From Acanthosepion esculentum (taxonomy: Eukaryota; Mollusca; Cephalopoda; Sepiida; Sepiidae), in the NCBI GenBank assembly GCA_964036315.1, contig OZ038480.1, forward strand, positions 16,428,844 through 16,492,843: DNA of 64,000 bases. Reading direction: 5' to 3'. The position numbers were made by a program, and so were the translations under genes. A model generated the notes under the pieces. The model did no database searches. It was not told the origin of the DNA and saw only the letters and a list, made by a program, of their open reading frames with translations. This document shows, piece after piece, positions 63,747 to 64,000 of this stretch. The number at the start of each line of letters is the position of its first letter. Position 1 is the stretch's first letter.

Positions 63747-63824
63747 GTAAGATTACATAGACATATTTATTTTTACCATTTTCTTAAGTTTGATAGATTT
63801 AAAAAGAATTTCTTTTAAATTTCT

Positions 63825-64000
63825 GCTTATAACCATATCATGTTGAATCACCAATTCTTGTACAGTCACTGAAGTTAAGCAACATCAAGCTCGGTCAGTA
63901 CCTAGATGGGTGTTTGCTTGGAGATACCAGGTGCAGTAAGCTTGGATGTGAGGGTGGTGCAATTGATAATGGCTTGGAATTGAAAATTGGAGAGCCGGAT
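63825..64000 (+). mobile_element. 5S rRNA-tRNA composite SINE, copy 3, cut by window edge
   Basis: 5S-like block 63825-63943 (119 nt): ACCATATCATGTTGAA, GTCACTGAAGTTAAGCAACA, CGGTCAGTACCTAGATGGGT, GATACCAGGTGCAGTAAGCT. Followed by the tRNA-like GCAATTGATAATGGCTTGGA and GGAGAGCCGGA at the edge. Same 5S-tRNA junction as copies 1 and 2. Confidence 0.87.

Overview
The window is eukaryotic nuclear DNA: very AT-rich, interspersed with spliced exons (GT-AG introns of 1.2 to 23.7 kb), and full of SINEs, LINE fragments, Penelope-like elements, DNA transposons and microsatellites. The mix of 5S- and tRNA-derived SINEs, Penelope-like elements and long (TA)n/(CA)n tracts in an AT-rich background suggests a mollusc, most likely a cephalopod such as an octopus. 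This is inference, not proof.

One gene accounts for all coding sequence I can support. It runs on the + strand from about 4.5 kb to beyond the right edge and encodes a long C2H2 zinc-finger protein, best matched by its architecture to ZNF236. Thirteen exons join with consistent phases into 774 codons plus two bases, carrying 17 fingers. A 105-residue N-terminal segment precedes fingers 1-9 (exons 3-7). A 114-residue acidic linker (exons 8-9) separates these from fingers 10-13 (exons 10-11). A basic, proline-rich linker (exons 11-12) precedes fingers 14-17 (exons 12-13). The 3' part lies outside the window. A locally CpG-rich promoter/5' UTR lies at about 4.54-5.0 kb.

Layout: 1-4.5 kb is upstream flank with a decayed RTE-like LINE, a copy of the window's commonest LINE family and a tandem-dimer repeat. 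From 4.8 to 28.5 kb lies intron 1, holding paired Penelope-like tails, a Penelope GIY-YIG remnant, an LTR insertion with a target-site duplication, a hAT MITE nested in a LINE, and a 5S-tRNA composite SINE. From 28.5 to 64 kb exons alternate with introns. Intron 3 holds a 2.7-kb array of 170 sixteen-base units in perfect register. Introns 4-12 hold further LINE fragments, mariner, pogo and hAT remnants, tandem repeats of 31 and 46 bp, long inverted repeats and microsatellites.

No second host gene, tRNA gene or other functional RNA gene was found. The most unusual material is repetitive: the in-register minisatellite inside an intron that splits a zinc finger, the 5S-tRNA composite SINE, a tRNA-like module fused to Penelope-like tails with a hammerhead-like core, and snap-back palindromes, one of which has its unmodified duplicate 600 bp away.
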